42,860 nt of DNA from IMG/VR virus record IMGVR_UViG_3300017991_000181, positions 1-42,860 of that record. One strand, given 5' to 3'. A program made the translations under genes and the position numbers. This stretch comes from a virus. Shown here one piece after another: positions 31,028 to 38,559 of the stretch; the stretch's first letter is position 1; each line of letters starts with the position of its first letter. The notes beneath the pieces were generated by a model that searched no databases, was not told the DNA's origin, and saw nothing but the letters and a program-made list of their open reading frames with translations.

Positions 31028-31803
31028 TGAGCGAGCTTCATTGGGAGCCCGACGTTCTCTTCGCTGGCGGTTATACGACCGGCGAGACTTGTCCTTTTTG
31101 CGGCGAGCTTTGGGCTTGGGACCTCTTCGAGGTTTATCCGGAGGAGAGGGCCTTTCAAGTCGTCGCTTGCTGTGGAGACGCCGAGGAAGACCTCCGGGAG
31201 GATCTCTCGGAGGCTCTCCGGACAATGGGCCGGGACGAGCGGAAGGAATACCTCTCCTCGCTCCGTCGGGTCTTCGCCGGTCATGGGATCGAGCTCCGGA
31301 CGGTTGCCTCCGGAGACGGGCGGGCCCTCCTCGACTTCGGTATCCGTCTCGAGCCGATCGACCTCAAGACGGCGAAGGCGTTCGTCCTCGACCACCATAG
31401 GCACAACCGGCCGCCGGTCTCCTGGCGTTGGGGATACGGGATCCATAACGGGCCCGATCTCGTCGGCGTCGTTATGGTCGGTCGACCGGTTGCCCGCATG
31501 ATCGACGGTACGACGACGGTCGAGGTAAACCGGCTTTGCTTGGCGCATGATTCAATCGAGGGCGAGCTCCTATGGAACGCGGCGAGCCAAGCGTACGCGG
31601 AAGCGGCCCGGGAAGCGAAGCGACGCGGCTTCGAGAAGATCATTACGTACACCCTAGAAACGGAGAGCGGGACCTCGCTCCGGGCGGCCGGCTGGACTCC
31701 GGAGGCTCGGACGAAGGGCGGGACATGGAATCGACCCTCGCGAGCTCGGACCGACAAGGCTCCGACTTGCAGAAAGACCCGTTGGGCTCGAGAGCTCAAC
31801 TAA
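31027..31803 (+). CDS. XF1762 family protein with N-terminal Cys motif
   Basis: A 258-residue protein. From about residue 108 to the end it matches the XF1762 family: PIDLKTAKAFVLDHHRHNRP, LVGVVMVGRPVARMIDG, TVEVNRLC, EKIITYTLETESGTSLRAAG, GGTWNRPSRARTDKAPT. The fold is GNAT-like with a YTL-x-x-ESG-x-SLRAAG acetyl-CoA-type loop. The N-terminal 100 residues are unusual and contain CPFC (22-25) and CC (48-49), possibly zinc-binding. Its chemical role is not established. Here it is coupled to the DpdA-like gene (TAATG), so it may act on the same DNA modification, or on its base precursor. Confidence 0.7.
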   Translation: MSELHWEPDVLFAGGYTTGETCPFCGELWAWDLFEVYPEERAFQVVACCGDAEEDLREDLSEALRTMGRDERKEYLSSLRRVFAGHGIELRTVASGDGRALLDFGIRLEPIDLKTAKAFVLDHHRHNRPPVSWRWGYGIHNGPDLVGVVMVGRPVARMIDGTTTVEVNRLCLAHDSIEGELLWNAASQAYAEAAREAKRRGFEKIITYTLETESGTSLRAAGWTPEARTKGGTWNRPSRARTDKAPTCRKTRWARELN

Positions 31804-31804
31804 C

Positions 31805-31815
31805 GACCAAGGAGA
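31805..31815 (+). promoter_or_regulatory. GACCAAGGAGA leader motif, copy 2 (ribosome site)
   Basis: The exact 11-mer ends 7 bases before ATG 31823, so here it contains the ribosome site of the next gene. Confidence 0.5.
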
Positions 31816-31822
31816 GGACGAC

Positions 31823-32017
31823 ATGAAGCACAATCCCGGAGTAAAGATCCTTCGCGACGCCGGCCGGCCTTACGGGCACCAAGGCGTTTGCTCTTGCGGT
31901 TGGCGCGGAATCGAACGGCTCGCCTCGGAGGGCCTTCCTTTCTCCTCCTTCCGGAAAGCGGAAGCGGACAAGTCGGAACACTTCAAGACGACGAAGGACG
32001 CGGAACGGAAAACTTGA
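31823..32017 (+). CDS. hypothetical protein, 64 aa
   Basis: A small basic protein with one Cys pair (GVCSCGWRG, 21-29) and an early His-rich start. It resembles tiny phage proteins whose Cys-x-Cys-x-Trp end of a strand binds zinc, but only one pair is visible. The GACCAAGGAGA leader precedes ATG 31823. Function not recognised. Confidence 0.6.
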   Translation: MKHNPGVKILRDAGRPYGHQGVCSCGWRGIERLASEGLPFSSFRKAEADKSEHFKTTKDAERKT

Positions 32018-32042
32018 CCTTTGTTCCGGCTCCCTTTTAACG
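32014..32042 (+). promoter_or_regulatory. promoter candidate upstream of the HTH gene
   Basis: TTGACC (32014-32019), a 17-base spacer, and TTAACG (32037-32042) form a weak sigma-70-like promoter 25 bases before ATG 32067. The downstream bases (TTGTTCC) resemble the CGTTCC that follows the same box at 29013, so the two may be read by the same factor. It overlaps the end of the previous gene by 4 bases. Confidence 0.4.
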
Positions 32043-32051
32043 TGCAAGGTC

Positions 32052-32062
32052 GACCAAGGAGA
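32052..32062 (+). promoter_or_regulatory. GACCAAGGAGA leader motif, copy 3 (ribosome site)
   Basis: The exact 11-mer ends 4 bases before ATG 32067 and contains its ribosome site. Confidence 0.5.
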
Positions 32063-32066
32063 GACC

Positions 32067-32327
32067 ATGCGGACCAAGACGGAAAGAATCGAAGCGGTAA
32101 AGCGGGTCCTCGATCCCGAGAAGACGAAGAGGGGGGCCCAAGCTTGGTTCCTCGATTGGGTACTCGAGGAGACCGGCGAGTCGCCAGGGAAGGCCGGCGT
32201 CTCGAGGTACTTCAAGGGCGAACCTCAACATCCGGCGACGGTCGAGCGTCTCGACGTCGTTCTTCTCACTCTCGAGGACAAGGCTTGCGAGGAGCTCGCT
32301 CGGCAAATCGAAGAGATCAAATCCTAA
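32067..32327 (+). CDS. small helix-turn-helix-like protein
   Basis: An 86-residue, mainly helical protein. The segment WFLDWVLEETGESPGKAGVS followed by RYFKGEPQHPATVERLDVVL has the shape of a XRE/Cro-type helix-turn-helix (two helices, glycine turn, recognition helix, then W/F-x-K/R-G and a trailing helix). It has its own promoter candidate and leader, as a regulator might. I cannot say whether it is a Cro-like repressor; binding to the inverted repeat at 29019-29037 is a testable guess. Confidence 0.5.
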   Translation: MRTKTERIEAVKRVLDPEKTKRGAQAWFLDWVLEETGESPGKAGVSRYFKGEPQHPATVERLDVVLLTLEDKACEELARQIEEIKS

Positions 32328-32340
32328 CCGAAGGACCAAA

Positions 32341-32351
32341 GACCAAGGAGA
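32341..32351 (+). promoter_or_regulatory. GACCAAGGAGA leader motif, copy 4 (ribosome site)
   Basis: The exact 11-mer ends 7 bases before ATG 32359; a partial copy GACCAAA directly precedes it (32334-32340). Confidence 0.5.
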
Positions 32352-32358
32352 GAACAGC

Positions 32359-32964
32359 ATGAAAGAGACAACGCGGAAGGTATGGGAGCTCGGGAACTTT
32401 CTTACGGGGGCGCCGCTCGATTGGGACATGAAGATCGCGGACGCCATGAGGGCGAAACTCAACGGGACGGGCCTCGCGAGTGGCGGAGCTCGGTACGGTA
32501 CGGTACGGATCCGAGAGGGAGATCCGGTCGTCGTCGAAATGGTTCACGAATCGGACCCGGAGATAAATACGACTCCGGTCCTACAACTCGCGAACGAGCG
32601 AGTCGCCGACGGCGGGAGCTTTGCCCGGACATGGAAGAGGGCGGCGTTCATTCTCCGGACACTCGGCTTCGACAAGATCGGGCCGGCGGTCGCCGAGCTC
32701 GCGGGTCGGGTCAAGGCTCTCGAGGAGGAGCGCCAGGGGATAGAAGATCTCGAGAACCGGATCTCCGAGCTCGAGCGGCTCCTCGAGGAGGCGGAGCCTA
32801 TGGAGCTCCCGGGCGCCTTGGGCAATACGCAAAAGCTCCCGGGCCTCTCCGGGAACTACGTCGACACTCCGGAGCCAGAGGATACCGAGCTCGGAGAGGA
32901 CTTCGAGATCGTCGTCCGGTATCGGGACGGGACCGAGCTCCCTCTCCGGGAGGCTTGCAAATGA
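32359..32964 (+). CDS. hypothetical protein, 201 aa, with coiled coil
   Basis: N-terminal half of mixed fold (GTVRIREGDPVVVEMVHESD, about 48-67) and a helical stretch at 105-146 (VKALEEERQGIEDLENRISE) that is a likely coiled coil. An acidic C-terminus follows. It is strongly acidic overall and has no recognised motif. The stop overlaps the next small membrane protein (ATGA). It may help early replication or regulation, but this is only from location. Confidence 0.6.
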   Translation: MKETTRKVWELGNFLTGAPLDWDMKIADAMRAKLNGTGLASGGARYGTVRIREGDPVVVEMVHESDPEINTTPVLQLANERVADGGSFARTWKRAAFILRTLGFDKIGPAVAELAGRVKALEEERQGIEDLENRISELERLLEEAEPMELPGALGNTQKLPGLSGNYVDTPEPEDTELGEDFEIVVRYRDGTELPLREACK

Positions 32965-33122
32965 GGGCGGTCGCGACGTTCTTCGCTATCCTGGCGGCGC
33001 TCTCTTGCGTTGTGATGGTCCTCGAGTCTCGCTCGGTCGAGGCTCTCGTATACTTTGCCGGAACGATCTTCTTCGTATGGGTCGCCCTTCGGGTCCGGCT
33101 TTCCGTTATCCAGAGGAGTTAG
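32961..33122 (+). CDS. small membrane protein, 53 aa
   Basis: Two membrane helices fill the protein: residues 3-21 (AVATFFAILAALSCVVMVL) and 29-46 (LVYFAGTIFFVWVALRVR). ATG 32961 overlaps the upstream stop as ATGA. Small membrane proteins in early regions sometimes act in superinfection exclusion, but there is no specific evidence here. Confidence 0.6.
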   Translation: MRAVATFFAILAALSCVVMVLESRSVEALVYFAGTIFFVWVALRVRLSVIQRS

Positions 33123-33126
33123 AATC

Positions 33127-34284
33127 ATGTCCCACGTATTCTTTAACGAGATCCGGGACCGGTCGCTCGACTATTGCGAGAGGTTCGGTCTCTACGTTCC
33201 CGAGCCGGTTGTCGCTTCCTGGCTCGACCGCGAGGCTTGGCTTTTAACGCGTCCGAAGAGTATCGGGAGCTCCGAGGTATGGAAGCTCTTCTCGGAGGAT
33301 CCAGAGGACCGGACAAGCCTCTTCGAGTCGAAGATCGGCGATCCCTTGGCCGGCGAAGACGAGGAGCTCTCCGCGGACCTCGAGAGGGGGCGCCTCTTCG
33401 AGAGTATCGCGGCGCTCAAGTATTCGGAGGAGAGCGGCTCGGAGCTTATCGAGCTCCCGACGCTTTGCCTCGAGGAGGAGCCGAGGATCTCGACGAGCGT
33501 CGATCGGATCATTCTCCCGGGGACCGGGACGGGATCGTTCTCCCGGGACGAGCCGGGTTGTTGGGAGGCGAAGGTTCCTCGCTGGCATATGTTCTCGAAG
33601 TACCGCCGGCATGGGCTCCCGGAGCGGATCATTTGGCAAGCTCAAAACCATATGCTCGTTACCGGCTTCGAGTATTGCGTTTTTTGCGCCTTCAACGCCG
33701 ACTCTCTGTCGCTCTTGCATTGGCCGATCGAACGCGACGAGGCAATGATCGCGGCGATCCGGGAAGAGGTCCCGAGGTTCTTCGACGAGTTTATCGACCC
33801 GCGGATCCCGCCGGAGACGAACGAGATACCGGTCGAGGGATTCGTCGTCCCGGAGGTCGAGGGCGTCGTCGTTACGAAGGACGACGAGGATTGGAAGGCC
33901 GCGGCCGAGCTCTTCCGCCATGCGGATCCGCTATACAAGGAGGCAAAGAGCCTTCGAGACGAGGCTGTAAAGGCTTTGAAGGCTCTCGTTGGTACGGAGC
34001 CCGGGGAGTACGAAGGAGAGGGCGTACGCGGCGTCCTAAGCATGACGGAGGGCCGATTCGACGGGAACAAGACCCTCGACAGGATCGCCGACGCTTGGCC
34101 GCTCGACTCGGACAAGTTCAAAGAGCTATGCCGGTCGGGCGAGCTCCGGAACGAGGACGGCGAGAAGCTCTCCGACGGCGACATAAACAGTCTATCGAAC
34201 GCCCTCTCTCTCGACGTATACTCTCTCAAAGTGAAAGGGAACCCGGGTTTTCGATTCGTCCCGCGGGTCCTTTCCGACGATTAA
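33127..34284 (+). CDS. YqaJ-type viral exonuclease
   Basis: A 385-residue protein with the motifs of the YqaJ/lambda-exonuclease recombination nucleases. They are RPKSIGSSEVW (42-52), ERGRLFESIAALKYS (86-100), ISTSVDRIIL (121-130, catalytic Asp), CWEAKV (145-150, the E-x-K pair), and IIWQAQNHMLVTGFEYC (168-184, the Q-x-Q segment). The family degrades one strand from DNA ends to make a 3' overhang for annealing. Its usual partner is an annealing protein; the next gene may play that part. ATG 33127 is preceded by AGAGGAG. Confidence 0.82.
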   Translation: MSHVFFNEIRDRSLDYCERFGLYVPEPVVASWLDREAWLLTRPKSIGSSEVWKLFSEDPEDRTSLFESKIGDPLAGEDEELSADLERGRLFESIAALKYSEESGSELIELPTLCLEEEPRISTSVDRIILPGTGTGSFSRDEPGCWEAKVPRWHMFSKYRRHGLPERIIWQAQNHMLVTGFEYCVFCAFNADSLSLLHWPIERDEAMIAAIREEVPRFFDEFIDPRIPPETNEIPVEGFVVPEVEGVVVTKDDEDWKAAAELFRHADPLYKEAKSLRDEAVKALKALVGTEPGEYEGEGVRGVLSMTEGRFDGNKTLDRIADAWPLDSDKFKELCRSGELRNEDGEKLSDGDINSLSNALSLDVYSLKVKGNPGFRFVPRVLSDD

Positions 34285-34298
34285 GCTCGAGATTCATT

Positions 34299-34312
34299 CG
34301 ACCAAGAGGAGA
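34299..34312 (+). promoter_or_regulatory. GACCAAG(AG)GAGA leader motif, variant copy 5
   Basis: CGACCAAGAGGAGA is the common leader with two extra bases. It ends 8 bases before ATG 34321 and serves as its ribosome site. Confidence 0.45.
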
Positions 34313-34320
34313 ACAACGCT

Positions 34321-35673
34321 ATGGAAGACAAGACGAACGGAACGCCAGAGCTCCGGAGGACGATCTCGCCGACTCTTATGCGGCCGCGGCCCATGGAGCT
34401 CGGGAAAATCAAGATCGGGGGCAAGGGGAAGGAGATCGAGACGAGGTCGGGCGCCAAGATGCGGCTTCCGGTCAAGCTCGATCATTTCCTTATCACAACC
34501 CGGAAGCGGGGAGACGACGGGAATTTCGAGGTCGACGCGTACGCCCATGAGAAGCTAGGGCCGACGCCGGAGGCTCTTCCGATCCGGCTCCGGTTCGCGT
34601 CGGTCGAGGACAACTTTCAATCCGAAATGCTCGTCTACAAAGGGAAGACGAAGGTCTTCTCTTGTGACGGCGAGACGGCGATCAATCACAAGGAGAAGAC
34701 GTCGGCGACTTGTCGGCGGGCCCTCGGCGAGGAGTGTCCTTGCAAGCCGTTCGGTCGGCTGGCGGTCATTCTCGAGGCGGCCTCGAGATACGGCGGTTAT
34801 CACTTGTTCCGAACGACCTCATGGGAGACGATCAATAATCTTCAAACGACGCTCCGTCTTTTCGAGGCGGAGTTCGGATCCCTCCGCGGTCTTCCTCTCG
34901 AGCTCGTCGTTTATCCTGCAACCGATACGCACGACGAAGGAACGTCGACGTCGTATAAAGTCGGGATCGTCCTCCGGGCGTCATACGAGGAAGCTCGTAC
35001 GGAGGCCCTCGCTTTCCATAAGGCCGACCAAATCGAGCGGAAGGAGCTCAAGGCTCTAGCGGCTGGCATGGGCGCGGAGATCGCCGATAACGAGCTCGAG
35101 GAAGAGGGCGATATCGCCGAGGAATGGGTTCTCGATCCATACGCCAGGAAGGAGCTCGAGGAGATCCGGGTACGGGAAGAGGCGAAGTCGGCAACGGAGG
35201 CTCGGACGGAAGAGATCCGGAGGCGCCTCGAGGAGTCGAGGAAGACGGCGGTCGACGACGGCGACGTTCCTCCTCCGGAAGAAGAGGAAGAGGTCGACCT
35301 CCCGGACTTCTCCGAGGAAGAAGAGCCGGAGCATACGGGAGAGTTCGAGCTCGTCGAGGGCGAGCTCGACGTCGGTCCTCTTCCTGTCGGGTTCGGTCAA
35401 TTCAAGCGGAAAACCTGGGACGAGGTCCTCGAGACGTCGAAGGGACGCGGGTACGTGAAACATTTCGTTCTCGGTTACGATCATCCGAGCCTAACCGACC
35501 GGGTAAAAGACGCTCTCCGGGCCAAGCTGGAAACGTTCGAGGACGAGCCAGAATCGCCCGAGAAGGGCGACGGGGGCGAAGAAGGTCCTTCGGAGCCTCC
35601 GGAGAGCTCGGAGGCGCCAGAGGACGAAGGAGAGCCTCTCGAGGACGGCGTCGATCCTCAACTCGGCTTTTGA
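34321..35673 (+). CDS. Gp3/RDF-like phage protein, possible ssDNA-annealing partner
   Basis: A 450-residue protein. Residues 25-230 match phage proteins described as recombination-directionality-factor-like or Gp3-like: GKIKIGGKGKEIETRSGAKM, LPVKLDHFLITT, DGNFEVDAYAHEKLG, a Cys-containing segment (FSCDGET, TCRRALGEECPC), then YHLFRTTSWETINNLQTTLR. The last 200 residues are linker-like and extremely acidic (EEEEEVDLPDFSEEEEPEHT), similar in spirit to the acidic tails of single-strand-binding proteins. Because it follows the exonuclease, it may bind or anneal single strands. This is inference; the family's true activity is not settled. Confidence 0.6.
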   Translation: MEDKTNGTPELRRTISPTLMRPRPMELGKIKIGGKGKEIETRSGAKMRLPVKLDHFLITTRKRGDDGNFEVDAYAHEKLGPTPEALPIRLRFASVEDNFQSEMLVYKGKTKVFSCDGETAINHKEKTSATCRRALGEECPCKPFGRLAVILEAASRYGGYHLFRTTSWETINNLQTTLRLFEAEFGSLRGLPLELVVYPATDTHDEGTSTSYKVGIVLRASYEEARTEALAFHKADQIERKELKALAAGMGAEIADNELEEEGDIAEEWVLDPYARKELEEIRVREEAKSATEARTEEIRRRLEESRKTAVDDGDVPPPEEEEEVDLPDFSEEEEPEHTGEFELVEGELDVGPLPVGFGQFKRKTWDEVLETSKGRGYVKHFVLGYDHPSLTDRVKDALRAKLETFEDEPESPEKGDGGEEGPSEPPESSEAPEDEGEPLEDGVDPQLGF

Positions 35674-35676
35674 GGG

Positions 35677-35895
35677 ATGGCGCCAGGAAAGCCGGCCTTG
35701 GAAAAGAGGACCGCCGGCCATAACTTCGAAATCCCTTACGGAGGAGAGAGGGCGGGAAGCGTTTTTCGCGAGACGCTTACCGCTCGGCTCTCAAGAGCGA
35801 GCCGGTTCGAGAAAGGTCCTTGCCCTTCCTCGCCCGTCCGATCCTCTCTCTCCTCCTTATGCCTTGCAAGGAGGCGACGGTGGAAAATACCCTAA
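35677..35895 (+). CDS. possible small protein in the replication leader (doubtful)
   Basis: An open frame of 72 residues starting 3 bases after the previous stop, with only GAGGG at its start as a ribosome site. The first 45 codons look like this phage's usage; the end crosses hairpins and overlaps the next gene by 16 bases. No family is recognised. It could instead be untranslated leader of the replication genes. Confidence 0.3.
   Translation: MAPGKPALEKRTAGHNFEIPYGGERAGSVFRETLTARLSRASRFEKGPCPSSPVRSSLSSLCLARRRRWKIP
35785..35805 (+). promoter_or_regulatory. hairpin in the leader of the replication genes
   Basis: CGGCTC and GAGCCG-type arms with an inner GCTCT-CA-AGAGC can fold as one stem with a bulged G. 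There is no T-run, so it is not a classical terminator. It lies 95 bases before the replication initiator start and may shape the leader RNA. Confidence 0.35.
35852..35874 (+). promoter_or_regulatory. ribosome-site-masking hairpin before the replication initiator
   Basis: CCTCCTT (35852-35858) is perfectly complementary to AAGGAGG (35868-35874), the ribosome site of GTG 35880, across a 9-base loop. Within it, CCTTGCAAGG is also a perfect palindrome that would compete for the same bases. If folded, the site is hidden from ribosomes, so expression of the initiator could be tuned by RNA structure, by translation upstream, or by a binding protein. Confidence 0.5.
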
Positions 35896-36695
35896 ATCAA
35901 TTCAGCATCGACGAGGATATCGTTTGGGCAAACGTCGTTTGTAACGCTTGCCATTTCGACGACGCCCTCTCTTGGAAAGCGGTCGGTCTCCTTTGGTATC
36001 TTTTGTCCCACCCGGACAAGTGGCGTTTTTACCGGGCCGACCTTATAAGGCGACATAGTGACGGGGAGAGGGCGGTCAAGTCCGGCCTTAAAGAGCTCCG
36101 CGAGGGCGGATACCTTCGGACCGTCAAAAGGCAAGGTAAAGACGGGACTTTCGACGGGTACGAGTGGTATATCTCGCCCGTTCCTGTCACCGAAGAGCAA
36201 TGGCAATCGAGACTCGACCCGGCGGGACGTTTTGATACCGCCGGAGAGGAGTCGACCGGCGGGACGGTTCCCGGCGAGTGCAAAACCGCACCGCATAGTG
36301 GAAACAATAAAGTAAGCTGTTTACAGGGAGAGACGGAGAACGGAAGTCTCTTCCCTTCGGAGGAGGAAAAGACCGATTTCGTTGTCGAGGTCGGTTCGTT
36401 TTGCGAACGCCTCGAGGTCCCATGGAAGCTTAAACGGACCCTCGCGGAGTGGTGTCGAGAGATCGAAAGGGAACCCTCGTACGCTGGCGTCGACTTCGCT
36501 CTCGAGACGCGGAAGGCGGCCGAGTATTGGGAGAGCAACGGATCCCGTAAGCCGAAGTCTCCCGACCGGTCGCTCCGGAATTGGTTCTCGAACGCCGCGA
36601 AGTTCGCCAGGGAAGAGCGGAGCCGGCGGGTCGAGGAGAAGAAGGAAGAAGTCGGTCTCCCGGGTTGGGCCGCGGACTTGGAGATACCGGAATGA
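35880..36695 (+). CDS. replication initiator, O-like (winged helix)
   Basis: A 271-residue protein starting at GTG 35880, which has AAGGAGG 5 bases upstream. Residues 20-105 are a winged-helix domain (LSWKAVGLLWYLLSHPDKWR, KSGLKELREGGYLRTVKRQG), as in phage replication proteins of the lambda O or DnaD-associated kind. A Ser/Gly-rich linker (about 125-165) leads to a helical C-terminal part (about 178-271) with ALETRKAAEYWESNG and RSLRNWFSNAAKFAREE. That pattern is seen in C-terminal helicase-loading domains. It is coupled by ATGA to the DnaB helicase, the standard initiator-helicase pair. Confidence 0.68.
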   Translation: MENTLNQFSIDEDIVWANVVCNACHFDDALSWKAVGLLWYLLSHPDKWRFYRADLIRRHSDGERAVKSGLKELREGGYLRTVKRQGKDGTFDGYEWYISPVPVTEEQWQSRLDPAGRFDTAGEESTGGTVPGECKTAPHSGNNKVSCLQGETENGSLFPSEEEKTDFVVEVGSFCERLEVPWKLKRTLAEWCREIEREPSYAGVDFALETRKAAEYWESNGSRKPKSPDRSLRNWFSNAAKFAREERSRRVEEKKEEVGLPGWAADLEIPE

Positions 36696-38059
36696 GCGGG
36701 CCGGACGAGCTCTCGGCCTTTGATCGGCAACCGCCATTCTCGCCGGAAGCCGAGGTCTCGGTCCTCGGCGCCATGCTTATCGAGCCGGACGCGATCTCGG
36801 AGAGCCGGACGATCCTCAAAGACTCGGACTTCTACCGAGAGGCTCACCGGAGACTCTTCCGGGTTTTTTGTGCCTTACAAGACCGAGGAGACGTCGCGGA
36901 CGTCGTAACGGTCCTCGAGACCCTCAAGGATACCGGCGAGCTCGAGGCGGCCGGCGGGGCGCCTTACTTGGCGGAATTGCTGGACGCTGTCCCGACGGCT
37001 TCCAACGTCGAGTATCACGCCAAGATTGTCCGGGATAAGTCTCGTCTTCGGGCCCTCCTCGAGGCGAGCTCGAAAACGATCCGCGATATCTACGATCTCA
37101 ACGGAAGGCCGGCGGCCGAGGTAATGACGGCGGCCGAGGGAAGGATCCTCGACGTTCTCCGGGACGACGGGGGCGGCGACGGGTTGCTTCCAATCAAGGA
37201 GGCCCTTTGGGGAACGTTCGAGGAGATCGAGCGGGACCAAGCCGCGAAGAAGGAGGTTATCGGCTTCCCGACCGGCTTTAAGGATCTGGACCGTATGACC
37301 CGCGGCCTCCATAGGGGCGACCTCTCGGTCTTGGCGGCCCGGCCCTCTCATGGTAAGTCGGCTTGGGCATGGGAGGCGGCCGTCGAGACGGCTCTCTCTG
37401 GCGTACCGACGGCGATCTTCTCCCTCGAAATGACGAACGCTCAACTTATCCGCCGAGGCTTGGCGAGCGAGGGCCGGGTATGCCTTCAAACGATCGGCGC
37501 CGGAGGTCTCAAGTCCGAGGATTACCAAAGGCTCGCGGCCGCGGCCGGACACTTGAATACGGCGCCTCTCTGGCTCGACGACCGGCCTCGAGGAACGCTC
37601 GCCGACATACGGGCGAAGGTCCGGAGGCTCGACGCGAAGGAGGACGTCGGCCTCGTCGTCGTCGATTACTTGCAACTCATGGAGTCGGAGGGAGAGAACC
37701 GGACGCAACAGGTCGGCGCGATCTCTCGCGGCTTAAAGCAAATGGCGAGGGAGTTCGACGTCCATATTCTCGCACTCTCTCAGCTATCCCGGGCGGTCGA
37801 GAGTCGGAATCCTCCTCGGCCGCGGCTCTCGGATCTCCGGGACTCCGGCGCGATCGAGCAAGACGCCGATAACGTCTTCTTCCTCTGGCGGCCGGAAATG
37901 TATTTCGACGACAAGACCAAGGAGGAAGAGCGTTCGAAGTACGAGAACCTCGGCGAGCTCGTCGTCGCGAAACAACGGAACGGGCCCGTCGGTCGTATGT
38001 GGCTTTATTTCCATAAGGAATACACTCGGTTTGACGACATAACCAAGCCGGGCGGTTGA
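36692..38059 (+). CDS. dnaB: replicative DNA helicase, DnaB family
   Basis: A 455-residue protein of normal DnaB length. The N-terminal domain (FSPEAEVSVLGAMLIEPDAI) is followed by the RecA-like ATPase. It shows ARPSHGKSAW (Walker A, about 213-222), IFSLEMTNAQL, VGLVVVDYLQLM (Walker B), LALSQLSRAVESR (the sensor segment) and LRDSGAIEQDADNVFFLWRP. It unwinds DNA at the fork and is loaded by the upstream O-like protein. Walker A has Ser-His where Met or Thr is commoner (consensus ARPSMGKT), which should not disturb function. ATG 36692 overlaps the initiator stop. Confidence 0.88.
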   Translation: MSGPDELSAFDRQPPFSPEAEVSVLGAMLIEPDAISESRTILKDSDFYREAHRRLFRVFCALQDRGDVADVVTVLETLKDTGELEAAGGAPYLAELLDAVPTASNVEYHAKIVRDKSRLRALLEASSKTIRDIYDLNGRPAAEVMTAAEGRILDVLRDDGGGDGLLPIKEALWGTFEEIERDQAAKKEVIGFPTGFKDLDRMTRGLHRGDLSVLAARPSHGKSAWAWEAAVETALSGVPTAIFSLEMTNAQLIRRGLASEGRVCLQTIGAGGLKSEDYQRLAAAAGHLNTAPLWLDDRPRGTLADIRAKVRRLDAKEDVGLVVVDYLQLMESEGENRTQQVGAISRGLKQMAREFDVHILALSQLSRAVESRNPPRPRLSDLRDSGAIEQDADNVFFLWRPEMYFDDKTKEEERSKYENLGELVVAKQRNGPVGRMWLYFHKEYTRFDDITKPGG

Positions 38060-38100
38060 ACCCAAGACCTCGAGCTCCTCGAGGAGAAAGGCGGTACCGA

Positions 38101-38559
38101 ATGGAAGTCGTGAAGATCAAGTCGAAGGACGGCGTAACGAGCGTCGATTTTCGGCGGCCCAATGGACGAGACGACGAGGTCGTTTCGTTCTCCTCCAAAG
38201 ACGAGCCTCGGAAGGAGTTCGGGAAGGCCCTCGCGGGTCTTACGAACGACCTCCTCGCGTTGTGCGAGCTCGACAAGGCGAACGCCAGAAAGGGAACGGA
38301 AGTAATCTCGGTCTCGATCGGAACGAAGAAGGACGTTCGGAACTTCGTAATCTCGGGCCGGCGCCAAGTCGAGGCCGGGACGTTCTCGCTTTCCTCTCCG
38401 CTCGTCCATGAGCGGGAAGAGGAGACCGGAGCGAATACGATTCCGACGACGACGCTCAAGAAGATCGAGAAGCTAATCGCCGAGGCGGTTCGGTTTGTCA
38501 ACGGAGAGCGTACACAACGCGACCTCTTCGACGGACAGGAAGAGGCGGCCGAGGGATAA
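38101..38559 (+). CDS. conserved phage hypothetical protein, 152 aa
   Basis: A mixed alpha/beta protein: VVSFSSKDEPRKEFGKALAG, LLALCELDKANARKGTEVIS, RNFVISGRRQVEAGTFSLSS, then IEKLIAEAVRFVNGERTQRD. The arrangement, and the ending E-A-x-x-F/Y-x-x-G-x-R-x-Q-x-x-L-F, recurs in phage proteins encoded near replication genes. The role is unknown. GGAGAAAGG is upstream of ATG 38101. The stop shares TAATG with the resolvase. Confidence 0.62.
   Translation: MEVVKIKSKDGVTSVDFRRPNGRDDEVVSFSSKDEPRKEFGKALAGLTNDLLALCELDKANARKGTEVISVSIGTKKDVRNFVISGRRQVEAGTFSLSSPLVHEREEETGANTIPTTTLKKIEKLIAEAVRFVNGERTQRDLFDGQEEAAEG

Noticed and set aside
37363-37872. 169-codon plus-strand frame inside the DnaB gene
   Set aside because: Overlaps a clear helicase gene entirely; Arg/Gly-rich shifted-frame product.
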